From the NCBI GenBank assembly GCA_003154775.1, contig PMES01000130.1, positions 1-59,452 of the forward strand: a stretch of 59,452 nucleotides of DNA. The letters run 5' to 3'. Every line of letters starts with the position of its first letter. Position 1 is the first letter of the stretch. The stretch is from Acidobacteriota bacterium. GTDB taxonomy: Bacteria > Acidobacteriota > Terriglobia > Acidiferrales > UBA7541. Made by a program: the position numbers and the translations under genes. The notes under the pieces were generated by a model. The model did no database searches. It was not told where the DNA came from and saw nothing but the letters and a program-made list of their open reading frames with translations. Positions 17,232 to 26,067 of the stretch are shown here, one piece after another.

Positions 17232-18992
17232 ATGACAGCCGCCTTTGCTTTTCTTGACGCTCATCGATTGGTGCATCTATCCACCGTTGATTTGGTGATT
17301 ATCGTCTTTTACTTCGTGTTGGTGCTGGCCATCGGGTTTTACTTGAAAGGGCGGGCCAACACCGGCGAAGACTTTTTCATGGCCGGAAGGGAGATGACCG
17401 CGTGGGTTGCCGGCCTGGCTTTCTTGTCGGCCAACCTCGGGTCATTGGAACTGATGGGCTGGGCCGGCAACGCTTATAAGTACGGGATCCTCGCAGCTCA
17501 CTGGTATTGGATCGGGGCCATACCGGCGATGCTATTGCTGGCCCTGGTGATGATGCCGTTCTATCACATCTGCAAGACCCACTCGGTTCCCGGATACCTC
17601 AAGCTGCGTTTTGGAGAAAGTAGCCGGACGCTTGCTTCGGTGTCGTTTGCCTTCATGACCGTGTTGATGAGCGGCATCAACATGTACGCCATGGCCGTGG
17701 TGATGAGGGTGGTCTTGGGATGGGACATTCATGTCAGCATCTGGATTTCGTCCGTCACGGTGGCCATTTATGTGGCTCTCGGCGGCCTCCGCTCCGCCAT
17801 ATTCAATGAGGTCCTGCAGTTCGTTCTGATCTGGGCGGGCGCCTTGCTGATCCCGATTCTGGGTTTGGTGGAAGCCGGCGGCTGGAGCGGCCTGAAGGCG
17901 CGCATCCTGCAAAATCTTACGGAGCAGCACGTGGCGAACCCCGCCGCGTATACGCACCTGTGGTCCACCCTGGGCGACTTCAGTAAGAACCCGATGGGGA
18001 TCAACTGGATCGGCATCGTATTCGGCCTCGGCGTGTTCATCTCCATGGGCTACTGGACCACTGACTTTCTGGTGGTTCAGCGCGTCCTGGCAGCGAAGGA
18101 CCTGCGCTCGGCCAAGCTCGCCCCCATCATTGGCGCGGCATTCAAGATGATGGTTCCGTTCATCGTTATCCTTCCCGGCTTGCTGGGACTGGCGTTGCTG
18201 CGCGATCCGCATACGGGCAGCTTGCTGCGGCTCGTTCCCGGCGATCTCGCGTGGTCGGAGGCGGGGCGAGCGCAGGGGCTGCACGGCTTCGACGAAGTTC
18301 TGCCGCTCATGCTGGCGCGCTACTGCGGACCTGGTCTGCTGGGTCTCGGCATTACCGCGTTGATTGCCGGTTTCATGTCCGGCATGGCCGGTAACGTCAG
18401 CGCCTTCGCTACCGTCTGGACCTATGACATTTACGGCGCCCTGATCAACAAGCAGGCCTCGGATGGACTGAAGGTCAAGATGGGCCGTTGGTGCACGCTG
18501 CTGGGCGTGGCCATCAGTATCGGGACGGCGTACCTGGTGATGCAGTCGCAAAGCATCATGGACTATGTCCAAGCGCTGTTCAGCTTTTTCATCGCCCCGT
18601 TGTTCGCCACCGTACTCCTCGGCATGTTGTGGAAGCGCGCCACTCCCGCGGGAGGCTTCTGGGGGTTGCTGGCTGGCACCGGTTCCTCGGTCGGGATGTG
18701 GGCCTGGGTAAAGGTCAATCCCGATGTGGTGAAATACCTGGCGCTTTCACCCCACGCGCAAGAGCAGGCTCAGAACATGTTCCGGGCGCTGTGGTGCGGG
18801 CTGATATGCGCAGGGGTCACCGTCATGGTCAGCCTTGTCACCAAGCCCAAACCAGACGCCGAACTGACAGGCCTGGTCTACGGTTTGACGGCCATCCCCC
18901 ACGAAGAGCACGTTTCGATTTTCCACCGGCCGGTTTTCTGGGCAGTTGTGGTTGGGGTCGTATTCGTGGCCCTGAATATTATTTTCTGGTGA
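17232..18992 (+). CDS. sodium:solute symporter (SSS family) for sugar uptake
   Basis: This 586-residue inner-membrane protein has about 14 hydrophobic helices and the SSS signature stretch near 330-350 and 360-400 (helices around GLGITALIAGFMSGMAG). The N-terminal segment ANTGEDFFMAGREMTAW is typical of SGLT-like sugar symporters, which couple sodium and galactose-type sugar entry. It lies in the middle of the galactose/arabinose operon, 6 bases after the Fn3-like gene, and is the only transporter there. It therefore probably imports galactose and/or arabinose freed outside the cytoplasm. A small membrane protein follows 7 bases later. Family sure; substrate inferred from context. Confidence 0.9.
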   Translation: MTAAFAFLDAHRLVHLSTVDLVIIVFYFVLVLAIGFYLKGRANTGEDFFMAGREMTAWVAGLAFLSANLGSLELMGWAGNAYKYGILAAHWYWIGAIPAMLLLALVMMPFYHICKTHSVPGYLKLRFGESSRTLASVSFAFMTVLMSGINMYAMAVVMRVVLGWDIHVSIWISSVTVAIYVALGGLRSAIFNEVLQFVLIWAGALLIPILGLVEAGGWSGLKARILQNLTEQHVANPAAYTHLWSTLGDFSKNPMGINWIGIVFGLGVFISMGYWTTDFLVVQRVLAAKDLRSAKLAPIIGAAFKMMVPFIVILPGLLGLALLRDPHTGSLLRLVPGDLAWSEAGRAQGLHGFDEVLPLMLARYCGPGLLGLGITALIAGFMSGMAGNVSAFATVWTYDIYGALINKQASDGLKVKMGRWCTLLGVAISIGTAYLVMQSQSIMDYVQALFSFFIAPLFATVLLGMLWKRATPAGGFWGLLAGTGSSVGMWAWVKVNPDVVKYLALSPHAQEQAQNMFRALWCGLICAGVTVMVSLVTKPKPDAELTGLVYGLTAIPHEEHVSIFHRPVFWAVVVGVVFVALNIIFW

Positions 18993-18999
18993 GGAAACA

Positions 19000-19221
19000 A
19001 TGAAACCTGGCGGCGCGATTTCCATTTGGTTTTTTATCGGCATTTCCCTTCTCGTGAATGGCCTGCTCATTTTCGGAGCGGGAATCTACGAGCTTTTCCA
19101 TCCCCCGCTGGTGCCCGTCGTGCTCTTTCACCTGCACGCCAGCGTCTGGTGGGGCGGGATTCTGGCGCTGCTGGGCGCCGGATACTGTTATTACTTCGCG
19201 CCGGGAAAAGGGCGTGTGTAG
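19000..19221 (+). CDS. small two-helix membrane protein next to the symporter
   Basis: This 73-residue protein is almost entirely two hydrophobic helices (about 7-29 and 46-67) joined by a short loop rich in Pro, His and Leu. It begins 7 bases after the symporter stop with a GAGGA ribosome site, so the two are surely co-expressed. I do not recognise a named family. Small proteins directly after SSS transporters are known as accessory subunits in some cases, and that is the most likely role here, but it is inference. Confidence 0.7.
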   Translation: MKPGGAISIWFFIGISLLVNGLLIFGAGIYELFHPPLVPVVLFHLHASVWWGGILALLGAGYCYYFAPGKGRV

Positions 19222-19248
19222 CGGGAACAGAAACTCACGGAGCTCACT

Positions 19249-20667
19249 ATGTCCAATAAGAAAAAGATGACCATGGGAATGATCGTGGGGAATCGCGGAT
19301 TCTTCCCCGATCACCTGGCCAAGACCGGCCGGGAAGAAATGATTCAGGCGCTGCAGAAAGCCGGGATCGATGTCGTAACGTTGACCACGGAGGAGAGCAA
19401 GTACGGCGCGGTGGAAACGCACGAGGAAGCCAAGCGTTGCGCGGCGCTGTTCCGCTCGAAGGGCGAGCAGATCGACGGCGTGATCGTCACCCTGCCCAAT
19501 TTCGGAGACGAGCGGGCCATCGCCGACACCCTGCGGCTGGCGCGGTTAGGCGTTCCGGTGCTGGTGCAGGCTACTCCCGATACGCCCGTGAAGATGGGCA
19601 TCACGCACCGCCGCGACAGCTTTTGCGGCAAGATGTCCGCATGCAACAATCTACGCCAGTACAACATCCCGTATTCGCTGACCACGCTGCATACGGAGAG
19701 TCCGGATTCCGCCGAGTTCGCCAAGGACCTGGAATGGTTCGCCGGGGTTTGCCGCATCGTGAAGGGCCTGCGGAACCTGCGCATCGGAGCCATCGGCGCG
19801 CGGCCAACGGCGTTCAACACCGTGCGCTACAGTGAAAAACTCCTGGAAGCCAGCGGCATCTCCGTCGAAACGCTGGATCTTTCCGAAGTGCTCGGACGCA
19901 TCGGCCGGATGAAGGATACGGATGATGCGGCCGTCCAGAAGCTGCAAGCAATCCAGCGCTATGTGACCACGAAAGACATTCCCCAGGCAGCCTTGCTGAA
20001 AATGGCCAAGCTGGGGGCGGTTGTCGACCAGTGGATGAAGGCCGTGGATGTGCAGATCAGCGCAGTGCAGTGCTGGACCTCGCTCGAGGAGAACCTGGGA
20101 ATCGTGCCGTGCACGCTGATGAGCATGATGAGCGATGCGCTGTTCTCCAGCGCCTGCGAAGTGGACGTATGCGGCGTGCTGGGCATGCATGCCCTGCAAC
20201 TCGCCTCGGAGACGCCCAGCGCCCTGCTCGATTGGAACAATAACTACGGCAATGATCCCAACAAGGCGGTTTGCTTCCACTGCAGCAATCTGCCGAAGCA
20301 CTTCTTCAAGGATGTAAAGATGGACTACCAGGCCATCATCGCGGGCACCGTCGGCAAGGAAAATACCTTCGGGACTTGCGTCGGGCGGGTCAAAGCCGGG
20401 GCCATGAGCTTCGCGCGGTTTTCGACCGATGACGCGAACGGTAAAATCCGCGGTTATTCCGGCAGCGGACGCTTTACGGACGATTCCCTGGAAACCTTCG
20501 GCGGTGCGGGCGTCGTGGAGATTCCGGGATTACAAAAGCTGTTGCGTTATATTTGCGAGAACGGTTTCGAGCACCACGTCGCGGCGAATTTTTCCAGTGT
20601 TGCCCCGATGGTGCACGAAGCCGCCATTCGCTATTTCGGCTGGGAAATGTACGCCCACCAGGCGTAA
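19249..20667 (+). CDS. L-fucose/L-arabinose isomerase family protein
   Basis: This 472-residue protein belongs to the FucI/AraA isomerase superfamily, with features such as MIVGNRGFFPDH at the start, GARPTAFNTVR near 182 and EHHVAANFSS near the C-terminus, where FucI has a metal-ligand His. It is shorter than E. coli FucI (591). It is followed by ribulokinase and L-ribulose-5-phosphate 4-epimerase, and no classic AraA is present, so it most likely converts L-arabinose to L-ribulose with a divalent metal. The alternative, L-fucose to L-fuculose, fits the neighbours less well. Start ATG at 19249 is preceded by GGAG. Confidence 0.85.
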   Translation: MSNKKKMTMGMIVGNRGFFPDHLAKTGREEMIQALQKAGIDVVTLTTEESKYGAVETHEEAKRCAALFRSKGEQIDGVIVTLPNFGDERAIADTLRLARLGVPVLVQATPDTPVKMGITHRRDSFCGKMSACNNLRQYNIPYSLTTLHTESPDSAEFAKDLEWFAGVCRIVKGLRNLRIGAIGARPTAFNTVRYSEKLLEASGISVETLDLSEVLGRIGRMKDTDDAAVQKLQAIQRYVTTKDIPQAALLKMAKLGAVVDQWMKAVDVQISAVQCWTSLEENLGIVPCTLMSMMSDALFSSACEVDVCGVLGMHALQLASETPSALLDWNNNYGNDPNKAVCFHCSNLPKHFFKDVKMDYQAIIAGTVGKENTFGTCVGRVKAGAMSFARFSTDDANGKIRGYSGSGRFTDDSLETFGGAGVVEIPGLQKLLRYICENGFEHHVAANFSSVAPMVHEAAIRYFGWEMYAHQA

Positions 20668-20700
20668 CAACACCCCCGAAGCGAAGAGAGAGCTACACAC

Positions 20701-22284
20701 ATGGCCATTGTGGCTGGAGTAGATTTTGGAACCCTCAGCGTTCGCGTTTCTATTGTGGACAGCGAACGGGGCCTGCTGGCGACCGCACTTGCGGAATACC
20801 CGCTGCACCGGAAGCGCGAAGACCCGGAGTACGCCACACAGTCGCATGACGATCAGATGAGCGCTTTGGCGAAGGCCACCCGCGAGGCCGTCCAAAAGGC
20901 GCATATCTCCGGCAATCAAGTGCAAGCGCTCGCGGTTGATACCACCGGCTCCTCCGTAATTCCGGTAGGAAAGAATCTCCAACCGCTTGATGAGTATTAT
21001 CTTTGGTGTGATCACCGGGGCTGGCGCGAGGCTGCGCTGATCACGGAGACGGCGCACCGCACCGGCCTCGAGGCGATCAACTGGTGCGGCGGAACGTACT
21101 CTTCCGAGTGGGGCTTTTCTAAACTCCTGCACTGGCTGCGCCACAATCCCGCAAAGCGCGCCGAATTCGTATCTGCCTTTGAGCACTGCGATATGGTCGC
21201 GGCGGTTCTCTGCGGAATCTCCGATGTGGCCGCAGCCCCGCGATCGGTCTGCGCTATGGGCCACAAGTGGATGTGGAATGCTTCGTGGGGTGGATTGCCG
21301 CCGGAAGAATTCCTCGTGGCCGTGGATCCTTTGCTGAAGGGCGTGCGCGCCAAGCTGAATGGTCGCTACGAAACCAGCGACAAACTCGCTGGGGGGCTCG
21401 GCGTCGAATGGGCTGGAAAACTTGGCCTGAAAGCAAGCATCCCCATTCCGGTTGGGGCATTCGACGCCCACTGGGATGCCATCGGCGCGGGCGCGCGCAC
21501 CGGCGACGTTGTAAACGTCGTCGGCACTTCCACCTGCATCATCGCCATGAGCGATGATACGCGGCTCATACCCGGAGTCTGCGGCGTTGTGCCGGGTTCG
21601 GTGCACCCCAAGAAGACCGGCGTCGAGGCGGGCCTCTCCGCCACTGGCGATATTTTCGACGCCATTGCCCGGCGCGCTGGAAAGTCCGTCTCCGAGCTTT
21701 CGCAGGGACTCGAAGATTTCCGGCCGGGCCAGACCGGTTTGCTACGCCTGACCTGGGATAACGGTGACCGCACGGTCTTGGTGAATCCGGAGCTCGGCGG
21801 CGTGACGTTCGGCTGGAACCTGACGCATTCGGCCCAGGACGAACTCTTTGCCGCGATTGAGGGCACCGCGTTTCACACGCGCGTTATTCTGGAACGCATG
21901 GAACACCACGGTGTGCCTATCCATCGCGTCATCAATGCGGGAGGCATTCCGCAAAAGAACCAGGTGCTGAACCGCGTGTACGCCAACGTGTTGAACAAGC
22001 CGGTGCTCATACCGCAGTCCGATGTGACCAGCCTTGGTTCGGCCATCTTTGCCGCGCTCGCCGCGGGCGCATTTCCCACGATTGAGAAAGCGCAGGAAGC
22101 CCTCTGCCCCAAGTACCGCGTGATTGAGCCGGACGCGAAAGCAGCTAAGGTGTACGAAGAGTTGTATGGGCTGTATCGTGAGTTGTATTTTGGATTCGGG
22201 AAAAACGATAGCGCCCCTGTTGCCACTGGCCGCATTCTGCCGAGCTTGCGCCACATCGCCGCTGCAGCCCGAGGAAACGCATGA
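20701..22284 (+). CDS. araB: ribulokinase
   Basis: This 527-residue FGGY-family sugar kinase phosphorylates L-ribulose at O5 using ATP. It starts with the N-terminal phosphate-binding motif VDFGTLSVRV (about 7-16) and the hallmark GAFDAHWDAIGAG near 257-269. The VVGTSTCIIAM segment is the ATPase phosphate-2 region and is close to ribulokinases rather than xylulokinases. It lies 33 bases after the isomerase gene and overlaps the 4-epimerase start by 4 bases (ATGA), so the three are one operon. Confidence is high in family and good in specificity. Confidence 0.88.
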   Translation: MAIVAGVDFGTLSVRVSIVDSERGLLATALAEYPLHRKREDPEYATQSHDDQMSALAKATREAVQKAHISGNQVQALAVDTTGSSVIPVGKNLQPLDEYYLWCDHRGWREAALITETAHRTGLEAINWCGGTYSSEWGFSKLLHWLRHNPAKRAEFVSAFEHCDMVAAVLCGISDVAAAPRSVCAMGHKWMWNASWGGLPPEEFLVAVDPLLKGVRAKLNGRYETSDKLAGGLGVEWAGKLGLKASIPIPVGAFDAHWDAIGAGARTGDVVNVVGTSTCIIAMSDDTRLIPGVCGVVPGSVHPKKTGVEAGLSATGDIFDAIARRAGKSVSELSQGLEDFRPGQTGLLRLTWDNGDRTVLVNPELGGVTFGWNLTHSAQDELFAAIEGTAFHTRVILERMEHHGVPIHRVINAGGIPQKNQVLNRVYANVLNKPVLIPQSDVTSLGSAIFAALAAGAFPTIEKAQEALCPKYRVIEPDAKAAKVYEELYGLYRELYFGFGKNDSAPVATGRILPSLRHIAAAARGNA

Positions 22285-22982
22285 GCCTGAAGAATCTGCG
22301 CGAAGAGGTGTTGCAAGCCAATCTTGAACTAGTCCGCCGGGGGCTGGTGCTGTACACATTCGGAAATGCCAGCGGGATTTCGCGCGAGCGGGGATTGGTC
22401 GTAATCAAGCCGAGCGGCGTTCCTTACGAAACGATGAAGCCGGAAGATCTCGTGGTGGTGGATCTGCAAGGCCGTATTGTCGAGGGAACCCTCCGGCCGT
22501 CCTCCGATTTGCCTACCCACCTGGTTCTGTATAAGGAGTTTCCCGGCATTGGAGGTGTGGCCCACACTCATTCGCGTGCAGCAACCTCCTGGGCGCAGGC
22601 ACGGCGGGCAATTCCGTGCTTTGGCACGACGCACGCCGACTATTTTCATGGACCAATTCCGGTGACGAAGCCCATGAAGCCCGCGGAGATTCGCAAGGAT
22701 TATGAACTCAACACAGGGCTGGCGATTGTGCGGTGTATCGGAAAGCGCGATCCGCTGCACACGCCCGGTGTGCTTGTGGCGGGGCACGCGCCATTCTGCT
22801 GGGGTGCGACCCCGGCAGAAGCGGCGCACAACGCCGTCATCGTGGAGGAGATTGCCGCGCTGGCATTGCAGACGCTCATCGCAAACCACAAAGCCCGGCC
22901 AATTGAAAAGGCGCTCCACGAAAAACATTTCTTCCGCAAGCATGGAAAAACGGCATACTACGGACAGAAGCCCGCTTGCTAA
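22281..22982 (+). CDS. araD: L-ribulose-5-phosphate 4-epimerase
   Basis: This 233-residue class II aldolase-family protein converts L-ribulose-5-phosphate into D-xylulose-5-phosphate for the pentose-phosphate pathway. Zinc ligands His95, His97 and His169 and the catalytic Asp120 (THADYFHG) sit almost exactly at the E. coli AraD numbering. The phosphate-binding segments are GNASG at 28-32 and KPSGV at 43-47. The C-terminal TAYYGQ supplies the catalytic tyrosine. These features favour AraD over L-fuculose-phosphate aldolase. The ATG overlaps the ribulokinase stop, indicating translational coupling. Confidence 0.9.
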   Translation: MSLKNLREEVLQANLELVRRGLVLYTFGNASGISRERGLVVIKPSGVPYETMKPEDLVVVDLQGRIVEGTLRPSSDLPTHLVLYKEFPGIGGVAHTHSRAATSWAQARRAIPCFGTTHADYFHGPIPVTKPMKPAEIRKDYELNTGLAIVRCIGKRDPLHTPGVLVAGHAPFCWGATPAEAAHNAVIVEEIAALALQTLIANHKARPIEKALHEKHFFRKHGKTAYYGQKPAC

Positions 22983-23146
22983 GTCGATTGTTTGAATGTA
23001 GTTGGCCCTCACTCTCGGACGGACAGGTCGTAGATCGCAAGAATTTCGCTCCCCGCGTGTGCTTCTGTTGCACACCAAGTCTTTTTTAGCTTTTGAATGC
23101 AGCGGCAGTGACAGTAAGATGCACCTAGGTATCAAATTGAGCTTGA

Positions 23147-24343
23147 ATGACCATGCCGAACCCACGATCACACACACCCGGTGAAATTGCCCAGAAATTC
23201 ACGGCCCATTTCGGCAAAAAGCCGGAAATTTTCCGCGCCCCCGGCCGCGTCAACTTGATTGGCGAGCATACGGACTACAACGATGGTTTCGTGTTGCCTG
23301 CGGCCGTCGATCTATCTTGCTGGGTAGGCGTTGTGCCCCGCGGAGATCGCAAGCTCGTCATCTACGCGGAGAATTACTCGGAACAAGTTGAAGTCGATCT
23401 CGATGCCATCGCTGCGTGGGTGAAAAGACCTTCGGCAGCTTACCCCGTCGGTGTGGCATGGGCGCTGGAGCAGGCCGGACATCGCCTGAGAGGCTGCGAC
23501 CTCTATATCGCAGGCGACGTCCCCATGGGGTCGGGCCTCAGCTCGTCCGCCTCGATTGAAGTGGCCACCGCACTGGCTCTCCTGGAGGTTGCGGGGATCC
23601 AACTGGATCGTACGAAAGTGGCGCTGCTCTGCCAGCGGGCGGAGAACGACTTTGTGGGGGCGCGCTGCGGCATCATGGACCAATTCATCAGTTGCCACGG
23701 CAAGGCCAAACACGCACTGCTGCTGGACTGTCGTTCGCTGCACGCGCGAGCCATCCCGCTTACGGCGGATGCCGCGTTGGTGGTTTGCAATACCATGGTC
23801 AAACATAATCTGGCCGCGAATGAGTACAACAACCGGCGCGCCGAATGTGAAGAGGGCGTTCGCCTTCTGAAAACAGCGTTTCCCGCGATCATCGCCCTTA
23901 GGGATGTTACTTCGGCGCAGTTGGAACAGCATCGCCAGCTCCTGCCCCGCAAAATCTATCAACGCTGCCGCCATGTCGTGACGGAAAATGAAAGGGTCCT
24001 GCACGCGGCCGCCGCGTTTGAGAAAGGCGACTTGCTCACCATTGCCAGGCTCATGGCAGATTCGCATGCCAGCTTGCGGGATGACTATGAAGTAAGCTGC
24101 CGCGAACTCGATCTCATGGTCGAGATCGCCGCTTCTCAGAAGGGTGTTCTGGGAGCGCGGATGACGGGAGGGGGATTTGGCGGTTGCACCGTCAATCTGG
24201 TTGAGCATGCTGCCGTGGAACCATTCGTCGCCGCGGTTGCGCGGGAATATCAAAAACGCACCGGCCTGAAACCCGACATCTACAGCCTTGAGGCGGCGGA
24301 AGGCGCCGAAGCTGTGGTACCGGTGCCGGGTGGTCTCCGCTAG
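23147..24343 (+). CDS. galK: galactokinase
   Basis: This 398-residue GHMP kinase phosphorylates alpha-D-galactose at C1. The galactokinase signature GRVNLIGEHTDY is at 33-44, the ATP-binding GSGLSSSAS at 128-136, and the third motif MTGGGFGG at about 339-346. The length is normal for bacterial GalK. ATG at 23147 or ATG at 23153 could start it; neither has a strong ribosome site. A 164-base AT-richer gap separates it from araD, with possible promoter elements before it. GalT follows 48 bases later, giving the two core steps of the Leloir pathway. Confidence 0.95.
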   Translation: MTMPNPRSHTPGEIAQKFTAHFGKKPEIFRAPGRVNLIGEHTDYNDGFVLPAAVDLSCWVGVVPRGDRKLVIYAENYSEQVEVDLDAIAAWVKRPSAAYPVGVAWALEQAGHRLRGCDLYIAGDVPMGSGLSSSASIEVATALALLEVAGIQLDRTKVALLCQRAENDFVGARCGIMDQFISCHGKAKHALLLDCRSLHARAIPLTADAALVVCNTMVKHNLAANEYNNRRAECEEGVRLLKTAFPAIIALRDVTSAQLEQHRQLLPRKIYQRCRHVVTENERVLHAAAAFEKGDLLTIARLMADSHASLRDDYEVSCRELDLMVEIAASQKGVLGARMTGGGFGGCTVNLVEHAAVEPFVAAVAREYQKRTGLKPDIYSLEAAEGAEAVVPVPGGLR

Positions 24344-24391
24344 ATTGTTGCTCAAAACTGACAAGATGCTGCAGCAGAATAGCGAGTTTGC

Positions 24392-25438
24392 ATGATGCCG
24401 GACGACCTTTGGAAGAAGCCTCACCGCCGGTTGAATCCGCTGACCCGGGAATGGGTGCTCGTTTCACCTCATCGAACCCAGCGGCCGTGGCTCGGGAAGG
24501 TCGAGAAGGCCGCCCAACCTTCCGCCTTGCAATACGACCCCGATTGCTATCTTTGTCCGGGTAATGCGCGAGCGGGTGGGGTGCGCAATCCGCAATACAA
24601 TCACACTTTTGTCTTCGACAACGATTACCCGGCGCTGCTCCCGGAAGTGCAATCCGGCCGCACGGCTGATCCTGAATCCCTGCTCACGGCCGTGCCGGAA
24701 GCCGGAACTTGCAGGGTGGTGTGCTTCTCGCCCCGCCACGACCTCACCCTGCCGCGAATGACCGCTGAAGAATTGCGTGCCGTGGTCGACGTGTGGGCGC
24801 AGGAGATGGCCTCACTGGAAACCATTTCGTGGGTCCGCTACGTTCAGATTTTCGAGAACCGCGGCGCGCTCATGGGTGCCAGCAACCCGCACCCGCACTG
24901 TCAGATCTGGGCCAGCGCTTCTCTTCCCAATCTTCCGCAGAAAGAGCTTGAATCCTTTGCGGCTTACCAGACGGAGAAAAAGCGTTGCCTCCTCTGTGAC
25001 TATCTCCGCCTGGAGTTGGAACGTAAGGAGCGTGTTGTCTGCGAAAACGACGGCTTTCTGGCGCTCGTGCCGTTCTGGGCGGTGTGGCCGTTTGAGACTC
25101 TGATTCTCAGTAAGAGGCACGTCTCGTCTCTTTTGCAGCTAACCTCTGAAGAAAAGAATCTGCTGGGAGATATCCTGAAGCGCCAGACGATTCGCTACGA
25201 CAACCTGTTCGAGACGTCGTTTCCTTACTCGATGGGTTTGCACCAGCGTCCGTCGGGCAGCGCTGAGGGTGCTGCCTGGCATTTTCATCTGCACTTTTTC
25301 CCGCCCCTGCTGCGCTCGGCCACTGTCCAGAAATTCATGGTCGGCTACGAACTGTTGGCTACACCCCAGCGTGACATCACTCCCGAGGATGCCGCGGCGC
25401 GTCTGATAGCAACTTCCGAAAAACACTACCTCGATTGA
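24392..25438 (+). CDS. galT: galactose-1-phosphate uridylyltransferase
   Basis: This 348-residue HIT-superfamily enzyme exchanges UMP between UDP-glucose and galactose-1-phosphate. The catalytic motif HPHCQIW is at 167-173, with nucleophilic His169. It has Cys in place of the usual Gly at 170. A zinc-type pair Cys52/Cys55 (CYLCPGN) matches the E. coli enzyme. It is the last gene of the galactose cluster. No galE is seen in the window, so UDP-galactose epimerase must be elsewhere. Confidence 0.94.
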   Translation: MMPDDLWKKPHRRLNPLTREWVLVSPHRTQRPWLGKVEKAAQPSALQYDPDCYLCPGNARAGGVRNPQYNHTFVFDNDYPALLPEVQSGRTADPESLLTAVPEAGTCRVVCFSPRHDLTLPRMTAEELRAVVDVWAQEMASLETISWVRYVQIFENRGALMGASNPHPHCQIWASASLPNLPQKELESFAAYQTEKKRCLLCDYLRLELERKERVVCENDGFLALVPFWAVWPFETLILSKRHVSSLLQLTSEEKNLLGDILKRQTIRYDNLFETSFPYSMGLHQRPSGSAEGAAWHFHLHFFPPLLRSATVQKFMVGYELLATPQRDITPEDAAARLIATSEKHYLD

Positions 25439-25557
25439 GGCTTAGGTGCAGGCCACGGGCTCAGACACTTCGCCGCCTCGGCTGGGATTAGCCTGTTTCC
25501 GATGGCAGCAGCGATTTGCAGTGGGGAACGAAGGTCGAGGATGCTGTCCGGCGGTAC

Positions 25558-25935
25558 TCAGGCGGCTTGCACCTCTGCTTTTTTGCCGCTCTCCAGTTCC
25601 TTAATCGTCTCCAGCAGCCATTCCCTCAGCGCAGTCTCCAACTCCTCCTCGGTGCCCCACTCATAGAAGGAATTGACCGTCTCGCCTCGCGACGTTAGCG
25701 GGATGTGTCGACATGGAAACTGGGTGGCCCGGCGATTCTCCGGTACAAACTCAATCAGCGAGCAGTCCGTGCAAGGCCGCTGCTGGCTGCGATCCGCAAA
25801 ATTGATGCATGTTGGGGAATCTTCAAAGACAAAATTAGGACGCCAAGGATAACGCGGGACTCTTCGGTAGCCGCCCCTTTCAAGGAAGGCGAACTCTGCT
25901 TTGAGGATCTGCAAGACGTTCCGCTTGTCCTGCAT
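25558..25935 (-). CDS. hypothetical protein divergent from the Crp/Fnr gene
   Basis: I do not recognise this protein of 125 residues. It is soluble and has a central cysteine-containing stretch (CTDCSLIEF, then FPCRHIPL) that could bind metal, and an acidic helical C-terminus. The start is ATG at 25935, with GGAG 9 bases upstream, rather than the GTG at 25989. It is transcribed divergently from the Crp/Fnr gene and shares the 130-base region with the operator-like repeats, so it may be a target of that regulator. Confidence 0.65.
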   Translation of the reverse strand: MQDKRNVLQILKAEFAFLERGGYRRVPRYPWRPNFVFEDSPTCINFADRSQQRPCTDCSLIEFVPENRRATQFPCRHIPLTSRGETVNSFYEWGTEEELETALREWLLETIKELESGKKAEVQAA

Positions 25936-25991
25936 CGAAAACACTCCAATGTACAAATTGCACAGGAGCCGGGGAAAGGACAGTGACACGC

Positions 25992-26050
25992 ATCACGCTA
26001 TAACGTGATGTTTATCACGGGTGCCCTACGCGCTCCACGCTATAACGTCA
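25992..26050. promoter_or_regulatory. operator-like repeats before the Crp/Fnr regulator
   Basis: Three overlapping signals are seen. CACGCTATAACGT occurs exactly at 25994-26006 and again at 26036-26048, 42 bases (four helical turns) apart. ATCACG/CGTGAT half-sites flank the first copy (25992-26009). A perfect FNR/CRP-type dyad CGTGAT-N4-ATCACG lies at 26004-26019. The region separates the divergent genes at 25935 and 26068. Binding by the adjacent Crp/Fnr protein (autoregulation) is an inference. Confidence 0.55.
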
Positions 26051-26067
26051 CAGAGGCGAGTGATTTC

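Noticed and set aside
17532-18572. 346-codon open frame on the minus strand
   Set aside because: It is antisense to the symporter gene; its His/Gln-rich composition is typical of a shadow frame.
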